From positions 1 to 32,864 of the forward strand of contig JAYRSE010000014.1 of NCBI GenBank assembly GCA_041920275.1: a stretch of 32,864 nt of DNA, in the 5' to 3' direction. The translations under genes and the position numbers were made by a program. The DNA is from UBA12088 sp041920275 (GTDB lineage: Bacteria; Patescibacteriota; Minisyncoccia; Phycocordibacterales; UBA12088). Numbering within the stretch: the first letter of the stretch is position 1; each line of letters begins with the position of its first letter. Of the stretch, positions 25,301 to 31,612 are shown piece by piece. Below the pieces are notes generated by a model. It made no database searches and was not told the origin of the DNA. It saw only the letters and a list, made by a program, of their open reading frames with translations.

Positions 25301-27195
25301 GGTCTCGACTCAGATGCACTTTTGGTTTTCATCGTTTTTCCGTATCGCATGACGATACGGCGGACGGCAATGCGCAAACCGCCCGTTTCCGGGAATCGAC
25401 CAAGCCACTCTGAGAATTCTTTTTCAGAGTCTGCTTTCAAATGACTCGTTCCATGTTCAATGCTCATGGCGGCCGCCATGTTTGGCACCTCGTCGAGCAT
25501 GGTTGCTAGTGTCGCGCATGGGACGTGATTTCCTTTATTGTCAGGAATCGTGCGTACCGAAGCCAAAAACCTCTTAAGGCCGGTAACATTGCCGGCATCA
25601 GCATACGACTGTATGATGTCAACAAACCCCCGCTCTTCTTCACCACCACCTTCTTTCGCTGTGAAATCCTTTTCATGCTGCCATCTAAGCAGGTCTTCAC
25701 CAGACACACACATGTGCATCCATTCGCCTTTGTATGAAGCAACGATCGCTTTACATTCCCCTTCGTTGACGTATGTGAGTTCAAGAAACCATGTATTATC
25801 GTACTCACCGGTTTCTTTATCACGAACGACAATCGACTTTCCAAAAAACGCCTCCACACGTTTTTTAATCACCTCCCCGGATGGCAAGAGAACTCCTTCT
25901 TTCGCGTCACTTGAGTTAACATCAGTTTCTGAAGCCGCTTCACCCTTCTCGGAATCGGTGCCGGTTGTCGCTTCGACAGTAGCCGGTGTTCCTTCCGGGG
26001 TCAGCTCCTCGGACGTAGGTTCGGGGGTGGGAGCGGCTTCCTCTCCGGTCGACGAAGGTGTGGTGGGATTTTTGATGCCCTCAACATACTTTTTGACAAT
26101 TCCTTTAACCCGACGCACGTACTGGAACGGCAGTGAAGTGGACAACTCGTTCAAGAGAGCGGTAAACGTGCCGTCGAGAGGGCGTGCACCGACAGCGATA
26201 TCCCGCAACACCTCAAGGCGTTCGACGATCGTCGAGGTCTCCACGATACCATGCGCGGAAGTCTCCACCCCACCATCCACCCTCTTGACCGTTTCGATCA
26301 ATCGTTCCAAATAGCCGAGATCCACCTCCGAAATATCTACGGTATTCAAGATGCTCTTGAACTCGTCAGCGGAATGTGCGGGGGGTCGACCAACTCGTTC
26401 GGAAGGTGAATGTTCAAGAACGACCGGTGCCCCTTCCACCTGTTTTTTCACCCCGTCCTCGGTTGCGGACGGAGTGCCAACATGTAGATCCGCGGTGGCC
26501 TGAGGCGTCCCGGCCGATGCGTTGCTTGCCAGGGTTGCATCGATCGTCTTTTGTTTTTTTTCTGTTCCTCGACCAAGAAAGCCCACCCCTCTCTTCTTAT
26601 CTTCTTCAATCTTCGCTTTCAATGCGTCGAACGCCGTTCTGTTGCGTTCCAAAGCACGGTCGATCAAATATTTCGCATCCGCTTGTATATTTTTCGCTTC
26701 CTTGCCCGTGATCGTGTGCTCAATGAGGCCGTATAGATGATCTTTCGAACCCTCGTCAGCGTACTTCTTGCGCACATATTCAAGCACTCCCTTGGCTGCC
26801 GGATCGGAGCTTTCGATCGCTTGCGTTGCCGCGTCGATCTTATCGCAAACCTTTGCCATTTCTGTAACGGACGGGATCATGTCTTTGAAACCGGCTTTTT
26901 CCAAACGCTCGAGCAATTCTCTGAAACTCTTCGGTCGCGATCTCTCGGCTTCGGTGAAAACAGCGTGCTCCGGGGTTTTCGCCGGAGCATTCGACGCATC
27001 CGATGCCACCGATGCTGGCGGTTCAGGATGCACTCCGGAATCGGAGGAGACATTGTCCAGCGGCTGCTCGCCCATCAGTTTGGCAATCTCCACATACATC
27101 TGATCAAGAGTGGGAGTGGGAGTGGGAGGTACGCCGGCTTCTGGAACGCCGGCCTTTCGAAATGCCTGCTGCATCGGTCCTTCCAGTTTTCCCAT
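22312..27195 (-). CDS. Giant membrane-anchored protein of unknown function
   Basis: A 1627-residue protein, the largest gene in the window. Regions from the N-terminus: helical and low-complexity Pro/Ala/Glu/Thr stretches (1-440), a compact part rich in aromatic residues (about 445-640, including FFGKSIVVRDKETGEYDNTWF), a charged coiled coil (about 672-760), two glycine/alanine-rich hydrophobic segments (about 830-885 and 933-965), a Pro-rich linker (970-1150), a helical module near 1155-1265 (EYMKALSAEHFNDARVERF), a Gln-rich coiled coil (about 1402-1442, QQLEALQQQEASVQEQ) and a helical C-terminus. It has no signal peptide, so the N-terminal half may be cytoplasmic and the C-terminal half outside. 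No family was recognised. TAAAGT lies nine bases before ATG. The DUF5663-like gene follows. Confidence 0.75.
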   Translation of the reverse strand: MGKLEGPMQQAFRKAGVPEAGVPPTPTPTLDQMYVEIAKLMGEQPLDNVSSDSGVHPEPPASVASDASNAPAKTPEHAVFTEAERSRPKSFRELLERLEKAGFKDMIPSVTEMAKVCDKIDAATQAIESSDPAAKGVLEYVRKKYADEGSKDHLYGLIEHTITGKEAKNIQADAKYLIDRALERNRTAFDALKAKIEEDKKRGVGFLGRGTEKKQKTIDATLASNASAGTPQATADLHVGTPSATEDGVKKQVEGAPVVLEHSPSERVGRPPAHSADEFKSILNTVDISEVDLGYLERLIETVKRVDGGVETSAHGIVETSTIVERLEVLRDIAVGARPLDGTFTALLNELSTSLPFQYVRRVKGIVKKYVEGIKNPTTPSSTGEEAAPTPEPTSEELTPEGTPATVEATTGTDSEKGEAASETDVNSSDAKEGVLLPSGEVIKKRVEAFFGKSIVVRDKETGEYDNTWFLELTYVNEGECKAIVASYKGEWMHMCVSGEDLLRWQHEKDFTAKEGGGEEERGFVDIIQSYADAGNVTGLKRFLASVRTIPDNKGNHVPCATLATMLDEVPNMAAAMSIEHGTSHLKADSEKEFSEWLGRFPETGGLRIAVRRIVMRYGKTMKTKSASESRPEPAPTEPIPQGQPTAAEVVSDVDFESSEAANTEAQPEHLAAMDLEWKAARERYHTFTKELNNARGDYLAKLDEYESLRREGGVFRWMFSSSKLKEARAAMEEEEKRYNALLGRVYAEREERIKSYKRRFVVKENTRPDEAERSAVEKRSRIMKWHAVVLDKRIDEDVKLIEAARLDQDTNGESKNRLVRLWQMYRHAKWYNKVLIGAGAVGVGGVAFSAAAGLGIAASAGTGALLTGRRIVAGSAGVGAAMGVKMLGDRMAEQYGARKLGVLREAAKNESWETRSLAEERENRLKVNQGVRIRKHIATAGAAGAAIAAGAGASGAYAAVESALSPADVPVEGTPPLNTDPVAPPTDGPTILAPSGDFTTAGDAFRQYLRESLDASLGRVPDTNGAAKDLPVYSVEGNAAPGADVTVPKEGAPNVSPETPVEPAPEATPAVEPQNLSQEPEKSAAAVPTMDHTPTMAEAMRASWENSELSARNDEVLADARGRGAGAGPNAEPEPLAPVEKTAPLAPREYMKALSAEHFNDARVERFQVSGVYEKGASVQGELIKHLRGTWSGLTADEAGKVAFQLQGAMEDFRGDPAIAQEFKGMFGVKEDWDVVGKNSPYNIDLPKDMVESFIARFRPDLIGTDTQTPPSLSVTAPEQVVAPEPLRMIDRAPSNDEILRAEQRNTFLAQTNNNALAEARARSFMPDDQKWSEGDEVLRKVPSAAHAPSTTEPSSVIDQTPASGAVTPTQSTPAEQNHVPQNEVPAAPPPEVVPDAKSVPESQRQQLEALQQQEASVQEQLAETQRTLAELELERKAMMERLAALEGTRVVAPEAPPVTGVDTVRLGAWPEAQLKSALDSMRRATRVIDTQIGDEWNEGMYLPESAHDAWKKVFGSCNAFTDLPEVHQSAVIDAWKSLGYVDVAKLYDTTEGQTYTLPSSGGNSAQVSLSTETEAFMRSVLSELEMQYGEPVRKLVDSAQKTEGVTMASLFNDISAVIQRAPGQS

Positions 27196-27370
27196 GGTAC
27201 TTTCACTTTACCGCCTTCCGCGGGACGTACGCAAGTCCACCTACTGAAATGATTGGGGAAAGTGGGTGACGTCAATTATGTGCGATCAGACCCTGTCCGA
27301 AGCGGACGACCAGGGCACATTCGACCACCACCTCCGGCATACGAAGCGGCGAGGCGAACGTACCAATTCG

Positions 27371-27399
27371 TTCCATTTCTGAACGACCCATAGTACACT
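27371..27399 (+). promoter_or_regulatory. Candidate promoter for the DUF4105-like gene
   Basis: TTCCAT (27371-27376), 17 bases and TACACT (27394-27399) precede ATG 27429 by 30 bases. The match is moderate; no Shine-Dalgarno site is seen. Confidence 0.4.
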
Positions 27400-27428
27400 G
27401 GGTGCACACCTAACGCATTTTACACCGC

Positions 27429-28253
27429 ATGAAGCGACTTGCACTTCGCATACTCACCCTCACGGTCCTTGGCCTTGGCATCTACCTGTTCCTGCAAACG
27501 CCGTCGAACGACCGCAACTGGACGACCGACGCCTCCCGCATTCCTGCGATTCGCATGGAAGACAATAACGCCATTATTTCGGACGTACGCGACTGGCGGT
27601 ACGATGCCAACGGCCCCACGGAAGAACGCTGGAAGGAGGGGCGCTATCGCCCCGAAGACATCACCCGCGTATGGTTCGTGGTCAACCCTTTCAAAGGGTG
27701 GGATGGTGTCGCACACACCATGCTCGTGTTCGACTTCAAGGATAGCGAACCCGTGGTGGTGTCCGTGGAGGCCCGCAGAGAGCACGGTGAGGATTTCTGG
27801 ATCGGCACGGGTCTCTTGCGCCAGTACGAGCTCATCTATCTTTGGGGCACGGAGCGCGACTTCTATACCCGGCGTGCGGTGTACTGGGGTGAAGAGCTTT
27901 TTATGTACCCGCTCAAGATGGATCATGCGTATGCCGTCGAGCTTTTCGAGACGCTCGCGCGTGCCACGAACGAGCTCCCGGAACACCCGCGCTTCTACAA
28001 CAGCCTCACCGACAACTGCACCAACCTGCTCGCCGACAGTGCAAACGCGGTGAGGCCCGACACCCTGTCTTGGCACATCGCGCGCATTTTGCCCGGCTAC
28101 TCGGAGGAGTTCCTCTACGACCTCGGCTACTTTGACGCTTCGGGCACGCTCGAAGAGGTCAAGGCGCGCTACGCGGTACGCGACCTCGTACGCGAGGTGG
28201 CGAATGAAGAGGATTTCTCCGCGGCGCTGCGGCAACGCCTCACTGGGCATTGA
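27429..28253 (+). CDS. DUF4105 / Lnb N-terminal periplasmic domain-like protein
   Basis: A 274-residue protein with one N-terminal membrane helix (about residues 8-22) and a large outer part. Conserved features of the DUF4105 (Lnb_N) family are visible: VAHTMLVFDF near residue 95, SVEARREHGE near 115, a QYELIYLWGTERDF stretch near 132 and FYNSLTDNCTNLL near 192. The paired His and Cys (AHT...NCT) resemble an NlpC/P60-like Cys-His active site. Members are membrane-anchored and occur in envelope gene sets; substrates are unknown. It is the last well-kept plus-strand gene before the accessory zone. Confidence 0.82.
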   Translation: MKRLALRILTLTVLGLGIYLFLQTPSNDRNWTTDASRIPAIRMEDNNAIISDVRDWRYDANGPTEERWKEGRYRPEDITRVWFVVNPFKGWDGVAHTMLVFDFKDSEPVVVSVEARREHGEDFWIGTGLLRQYELIYLWGTERDFYTRRAVYWGEELFMYPLKMDHAYAVELFETLARATNELPEHPRFYNSLTDNCTNLLADSANAVRPDTLSWHIARILPGYSEEFLYDLGYFDASGTLEEVKARYAVRDLVREVANEEDFSAALRQRLTGH

Positions 28254-28286
28254 AAAAACTACAGCACCGGTTACAGTATTAGCAAT

Positions 28287-28333
28287 GGGTCTAGATAACG
28301 TTAACCCTCTCAAGGTGTTAGGGTCTAGATAAC
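28287..28333. repeat. Two 13-bp direct repeats
   Basis: GGGTCTAGATAAC occurs at 28287-28299 and 28321-28333, 34 bases apart. GTTAACCCT and GTTAGGG lie between them. The pair sits in the gap between the DUF4105-like gene and the glmS remnant, at the edge of the accessory zone, so it may mark the end of an inserted element. Confidence 0.7.
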
Positions 28334-28345
28334 TTACAATTTATT

Positions 28346-28534
28346 TTACTCCACCGTCACACTCTTGGCGAGGTTTCGGGGCTTGTCCACATCGAGAGAA
28401 CGCTCGATCGCCATTATAGTAGGCAAAGGGCTGCAAAGGAACACCCTTTTGCCGACCGTGTCGACAGACGCCGTTCACTGTACCGCTTCGTGGATCACTG
28501 TAACCACGAACGGAAGCATGGCGGACTCGGGAAT
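28346..28534 (-). pseudogene. glmS: Decayed 3' end of glmS
   Basis: The minus strand encodes MAIERSLDVDKPRNLAKSVTVE and a stop at 28346, the invariant C-terminus of glucosamine-fructose-6-phosphate aminotransferase. One extra base at 28415 shifts the frame, and the preceding residues, VPLQPFAYY, are in another frame. Further up, IPESAMLPFVVTVI (28493-28534) also fits GlmS, but an unrelated 53-base stretch separates it from the rest and has a stop in that frame. No larger part of glmS is present. The remnant cannot make a working protein; a full copy must be elsewhere if the cell makes its own amino sugars. Confidence 0.7.
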
Positions 28535-28724
28535 CAAACACCGATCGAGAGACTGACGAAGTTTGCGAACGGAAAGACCGGGGAGAGGTCGATATCCTCC
28601 CTAGGCGGGGACAACGCGTAGATAATTTTTTTTACTACATGTGAGTGTACCATTCATGCGTGTTTGTGTTGCGCGCACACCACAGTATGATATGTTCAAG
28701 CGTGGACAACAGAGGAGACCGGCA
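28535..28724. other. Spacer between the glmS remnant and a small gene
   Basis: It contains a T-rich run near 28626-28634 and a plausible promoter for the following gene: TTGTGT, 16 bases and TATGAT, ending about 28693. Nothing else was recognised. Confidence 0.4.
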
Positions 28725-28949
28725 ATGAACCTGCGAGTAACCTTCGCAGCAGGTACACCACCAGAGCTAATCGGACAAATATGTGAGAGCACGCGCTTGT
28801 CAACGTACCACGTTCTTGTTGAACCCAATTACGTACGCCGCGTCACCATTCCAGACAATGACTGGAATGCTTTGGGCGATGTGCTTAAGCAGCTCATGAT
28901 GGCTGAAGAAGTCCGCAAGATCAAATCACGAACGCATCCCGTTTGTTGA
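28725..28949 (+). CDS. Small protein of unknown function
   Basis: A 74-residue protein. ATG 28725 is set by AGAGGAG eight bases upstream, and a perfect terminator follows the stop, so it is a complete transcription unit. The fold looks like a small alpha/beta unit: strand MNLRVTFAAG, helix PPELIGQICES, strand YHVLVEPNYVRRVTIP, helix WNALGDVLKQLMMAEEVRK. No family was recognised. Its own promoter and terminator within an accessory zone suggest a regulator or antitoxin-sized protein, but there is no direct evidence. Confidence 0.65.
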   Translation: MNLRVTFAAGTPPELIGQICESTRLSTYHVLVEPNYVRRVTIPDNDWNALGDVLKQLMMAEEVRKIKSRTHPVC

Positions 28950-28956
28950 ACCGCAG

Positions 28957-28983
28957 CGCCGGCAGTACATGCCGGCGTTTTTT
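28957..28983 (+). terminator. Intrinsic terminator after the 74-residue gene
   Basis: CGCCGGCA and TGCCGGCG form a perfect 8-bp stem with a 5-base loop (GTACA), followed by six T residues. It starts seven bases after the stop codon. Confidence 0.9.
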
Positions 28984-28989
28984 CGTTAG

Positions 28990-29217
28990 AAGCACCCACA
29001 GACACCATACTCGCGCCAACCGAAGCACCCACGACACGCGCAACTTCTCATTGCTTGCAGCCCAGCGATAGAGCGCAAGGGAGAGGAACACTGCAAAGGT
29101 AACACTCCCGGCAAGATGCAGGAGTGTGAACGGAATCTGACCCATAAGGGCAACCATAAACGGCTGGCCCCACAAGAGCGGGCCTACGGTTAGGCCGGTC
29201 ACTGCATCGTAGAAAAG
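28990..29217 (-). pseudogene. Truncated membrane protein gene, ECF S-component-like
   Basis: The minus strand encodes FYDAVTGLTVGPLLWGQPFM, ALMGQIPFTLLHLAGSVTFA and LALYRW, which resemble the last helices of a family of small membrane proteins like ECF transporter substrate-binding components. The 5' part is missing: upstream of the FYDAV segment the sequence is that of a transposase C-terminus. Downstream the frame runs into the terminator of the neighbouring gene, so the natural end is unclear. This looks like a gene cut by a RAYT insertion. The family call is from memory of the motif and is not certain. Confidence 0.45.
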
Positions 29218-29461
29218 GAAAAGGGGTCACCTTTTTCAGGCCTCCCCCAGGTCTTCGGGTAGACTCAAGTCCGAACTTTCGCACGATCTTGGTTAACCGG
29301 TCGTCAGTACCAAACGGCCTATCACGTTCTATGCTCACCTCGATAGCATCCTCTTCTTCTTGTGTCTGTGGTTCGTTCATCCACGTGAGATAGTTGCGTG
29401 GTTCTGAAACGGGCCAAGGCGACATAAGCTTCTTTTGTTCAGGAGTGCCCTTTTCCCTCAT
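29216..29461 (-). pseudogene. C-terminal part of a RAYT (Y1-type) transposase
   Basis: The residues REKGTPEQKKLMSPWPVSEP, MNEPQTQEEEDAIEVSIERD, RPFGTDDRLTKIVRKFG and LESTRRPGGGLKK match the conserved C-terminus of REP-associated tyrosine transposases (IS200/IS605-like, TnpA_REP). The N-terminal catalytic part is absent here. A matching N-terminal half lies at 30112-30460 on the same strand, with a metalloprotease gene between. The frame runs on into the truncated membrane gene. Its last codons coincide with an AAGGGGTCAC repeat copy. Confidence 0.75.
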
Positions 29462-29468
29462 CGTTCCG

Positions 29469-30107
29469 CTACTTTAGTCTGTTCCAAATAACTTTTATAT
29501 CTTTTTCTGTTTTCCACATATCGAAAATACTTTTACGAAGCTCTTGGTGTTGTGGGTACCCTTCGTCAAAAATGTTCTCTGGTAACAAATCAGGACATTC
29601 AACATTGAGCAGTACGGTAAGGGCTTCCTTTAGGTCGTTGTATTTTTGTTTTCCCAGGATTTCTTCTTGGTCAGTTCCTAGTCCATACCACGTATAGAAG
29701 TGCCACAACTCGTGCATTACTGTCTTACGAACCGTATCTCGAGGGACTGTGACGTAAAATATGTTTTCCAAAATACTGTAGGGATTTCTGTTGTTTATCG
29801 CTAGGTAGGCAGTTACATCCTCAGGTAATGAAACACCAAAAACAGCCGCCGCTCTTTTGTGGTATTCATCAGAAACAACAGACCACTCTTCTGAATATTT
29901 TTCTATATATGTCTCGATAGAGACATCGTTTTCTGCCAAATACGTGTCAATAAAAGATGAAGCATCTTCTTCAATGGGACTTTCACCACACTTTGCTGTT
30001 AGAAGTTCGTACACCTTTGTCGGGTTTGGGTTATTGTTAGAACTCTTACCCTTATTGAGCAGACACCAAACATCTTTATCTCTACTGTATTCAAAAACCA
30101 CTTTCAT
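29469..30107 (-). CDS. Putative zinc metalloprotease, AT-rich cargo gene
   Basis: A 212-residue soluble protein. HELWH (about residues 131-135) is the HExxH zinc motif, followed about 20 residues on by DLKEALTVLL, whose Glu could be the third ligand as in gluzincins. The rest is acidic and Tyr/Asn-rich. No signal peptide or membrane helix is seen, and no family was recognised beyond the motif. Its AT content is well above the main part of the window, which suggests transfer. TATACT lies six bases before ATG 30107, so it has its own leaderless-type promoter. It sits exactly between the N- and C-terminal halves of one RAYT transposase. Confidence 0.7.
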   Translation of the reverse strand: MKVVFEYSRDKDVWCLLNKGKSSNNNPNPTKVYELLTAKCGESPIEEDASSFIDTYLAENDVSIETYIEKYSEEWSVVSDEYHKRAAAVFGVSLPEDVTAYLAINNRNPYSILENIFYVTVPRDTVRKTVMHELWHFYTWYGLGTDQEEILGKQKYNDLKEALTVLLNVECPDLLPENIFDEGYPQHQELRKSIFDMWKTEKDIKVIWNRLK

Positions 30108-30111
30108 TACT

Positions 30112-30460
30112 AAAGTATAGCATTCCTGAACTCCCTGTGGGGCATCCTTAAATACGTTGATAAATCTGGCTCTTCATTTTGTGATGGGAAATGCGGTACT
30201 GACGAACATGCCGTTGTGGTAAGCCGGCCCATGAATGCCCCGAGATCGTGGTCAGTACGTGTGTACAGTACGAAATGAAAGTGGTTGGGCATGATGCAGT
30301 ATGCAAGAATACGCATACCGGTGAGGTCCTTCGCTTCCCGCATGAGAGATTCAAGGTGTTGATAGTCTTTGTCGGTGTGAAATATCTGCACGCGACCATT
30401 GGTCCGGTTGATGATGTGGTACATCGTATCGGCGACGGAGATACGTGCTTGTCGTGGCAT
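30112..30460 (-). pseudogene. N-terminal half of a RAYT transposase, frameshifted
   Basis: It starts MPRQARISVADTMYHIINRT, the usual N-terminus, and has the HUH motif in MPNHFHFVLYTR near residue 60, with the two catalytic His. After LGAFMGRLTTT a single extra G breaks the frame, and the expected HVRQYRISHHK sequence continues in the next frame. A second frame break follows near IYQRI, where a stop also appears. The catalytic Tyr region and the C-terminus are missing. The sequence ends next to the promoter of the metalloprotease gene. Confidence 0.78.
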
Positions 30461-30525
30461 GAGTATATTAGAACACGGAACATTCAGTTATATTGTCCCT
30501 GTCCATTTCTCGATTTTCGTGTTTA

Positions 30526-31089
30526 CTACACGTATTGTACCCGATAGCGGAGTATCCGCGCTTGGTACAGTGTGGATAGGAGAAGCACGGTGCCCATGAC
30601 GACGAACAATGCATCGAATGAATAGCGGGTAACGATATAGCCCCCGATCATGAGCGCGACACCTTGCACGACATACCCCATACCTTTCATGAGTCCCCAC
30701 ACATACCCGTTATGCGAGTCGTCTCCGGAGTGCTTGTCATAGAGCGCGTACCAGGTCGGATCGGTGAGGGCAAGCGCCACACCAAGTAAGACCTGCACGG
30801 CAAAGAGGCCGTACATGTCACTCACCAGAAGGTAGCCGAACGTGGCAACCGTATTCAGTGCGTACCCCATGACAAGCAGCCACTCATACCCATACCGGTC
30901 GCTGATGCGTCCTACGATGAAGATTCCGACACCAGTCGAGACCAGATACGCCGCGTACGCCCACGAGATCTGCATGATGTCGCCACCGACCCGCTCTGCA
31001 AACACCGCATACAGTGGCCCCAGCATACCCCACCCGAGAAGCCACAGGTTCGAGGACCAGAATAAGATAGATTCCGCCTTCGAGAGCAT
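30526..31089 (-). CDS. Half-size MFS transporter-like membrane protein
   Basis: A 188-residue protein with about six membrane helices, half the usual twelve of the major facilitator superfamily. FIVGRISDRYGYEWLLVMGY (about residues 55-75) is the conserved loop 2-3 motif (GxxSDRxGRR type). The reading frame is intact, so this may be a real short form that pairs as a dimer rather than a broken gene; similar short proteins occur in Patescibacteria (recollection, not checked). The substrate is unknown. TATACT lies six bases before ATG 31089, giving a leaderless start. It lies between two RAYT remnants. Confidence 0.75.
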   Translation of the reverse strand: MLSKAESILFWSSNLWLLGWGMLGPLYAVFAERVGGDIMQISWAYAAYLVSTGVGIFIVGRISDRYGYEWLLVMGYALNTVATFGYLLVSDMYGLFAVQVLLGVALALTDPTWYALYDKHSGDDSHNGYVWGLMKGMGYVVQGVALMIGGYIVTRYSFDALFVVMGTVLLLSTLYQARILRYRVQYV

Positions 31090-31095
31090 GGGTAC

Positions 31096-31101
31096 AGTAT
31101 A
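31096..31101 (-). promoter_or_regulatory. -10 hexamer TATACT, probable leaderless start of the MFS gene
   Basis: TATACT is followed by six bases and the ATG of the MFS-like protein. The same geometry occurs at 30114-30119 (metalloprotease) and 20846-20851 (DUF84). Confidence 0.55.
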
Positions 31102-31146
31102 CGCAACACCGGCCTCTGCTACACAATCGCGTATGCACTCCGGAGT

Positions 31147-31171
31147 AAATGGGGTCAAGTAAATGGGGTCA
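31147..31171 (+). repeat. Tandem RAYT-associated repeat halves
   Basis: AAATGGGGTCA occurs at 31147-31157 and 31161-31171, 14 bases apart. The same element core appears at 31261-31271 (with A for T), 32453-32463 and 32636-32646. It is typical of the palindromes mobilised by RAYT transposases. Confidence 0.7.
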
Positions 31172-31210
31172 GCCACCACGCGTGTCCCGTTTAAAATCAG
31201 CATCTCTGAA

Positions 31211-31236
31211 ACCGCGCCCTAGTAGCGCGGTCTTTT
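31211..31236 (+). terminator. Terminator-like hairpin without a nearby gene
   Basis: ACCGCGC and GCGCGGT pair over 7 bases, followed by a CTTTTTTC run on the plus strand. No gene on this strand precedes it closely, so it may belong to the repeat element. Confidence 0.5.
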
Positions 31237-31260
31237 TTCTTTGTGCGATTTCTCGTACAG

Positions 31261-31360
31261 AAATGGGGACAGAGAAATGGGGCACCATTTCCCGAGCATT
31301 GGCTCTATTGAGTACATGATACACCTCCCCTCCAACATCTACCCTTTGCACCCTTGGCAT
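31261..31360 (-). pseudogene. 5' end of a RAYT transposase with adjacent repeat
   Basis: The minus strand from ATG 31360 encodes MPRVQRVDVGGEVYHVLNRA, the typical RAYT N-terminus, for about 24 residues. It then runs straight into a repeat copy (AAATGGGG twice at 31261-31282) with no further match to the transposase. This looks like a short non-autonomous derivative that kept only the gene's 5' end and its repeat. Confidence 0.65.
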
Positions 31361-31506
31361 AAATAAATTGTATCATAAATGGTGGCTGTGAACCGTACCC
31401 CTTCGTTTTTCTCCGTATGAATATTTTACCATGAACATAGTGTGGTATGTGCACGCTCGACTACTAATCGTGATTTGTCGTAAGTAATTTGCATACTATT
31501 TTTTGC

Positions 31507-31534
31507 TTGACTGCTGATAGGTACTTGCTATAAT
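31507..31534 (+). promoter_or_regulatory. Strong extended -10 promoter
   Basis: TTGACT (31507-31512), a 16-base spacer and TGC-TATAAT (TATAAT at 31529-31534) form one of the best promoters in the window. Transcription should start near 31541, six bases before an ATG, and run into a hairpin. Confidence 0.75.
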
Positions 31535-31546
31535 AAGAATATACCT

Positions 31547-31612
31547 ATGAAAAAGCACTTCGTATGGGCGTGTCCCTACGCGGTGCTTTTTCTTTTTCCT
31601 ATCTTCTCTTGA
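31547..31612 (+). CDS. Possible 21-residue hydrophobic peptide
   Basis: ATG 31547 to TGA 31612 gives MKKHFVWACPYAVLFLFPIF plus Ser. Two Lys precede a hydrophobic run, so it could insert in a membrane. It starts about six bases after the expected transcription start of a strong promoter and has no Shine-Dalgarno site. Codons 2-15 lie within a long hairpin, and the end overlaps the last codons of the NYN gene on the other strand. This may be a leader-type peptide, a small toxin-like peptide, or simply a transcript not translated. Coding is unproven. Confidence 0.35.
   Translation: MKKHFVWACPYAVLFLFPIFS
31550..31591. terminator. Terminator-type hairpin shared by both strands
   Basis: AAAAAGCAC (31550-31558) and GTGCTTTTT (31583-31591) make a 9-bp stem, continued inside by CGTA/TACG and GGG/CCC. 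It ends the minus-strand NYN gene, whose last codons are inside it, and would stop a plus-strand transcript from the promoter at 31507-31534, giving an RNA of only about 60 bases. Confidence 0.7.

Noticed and set aside
28341..28541. 66-codon minus-strand frame as a gene
   Set aside because: It is one frame of the broken glmS end (PLQPFAYY), shifted before the conserved C-terminus; no start site.
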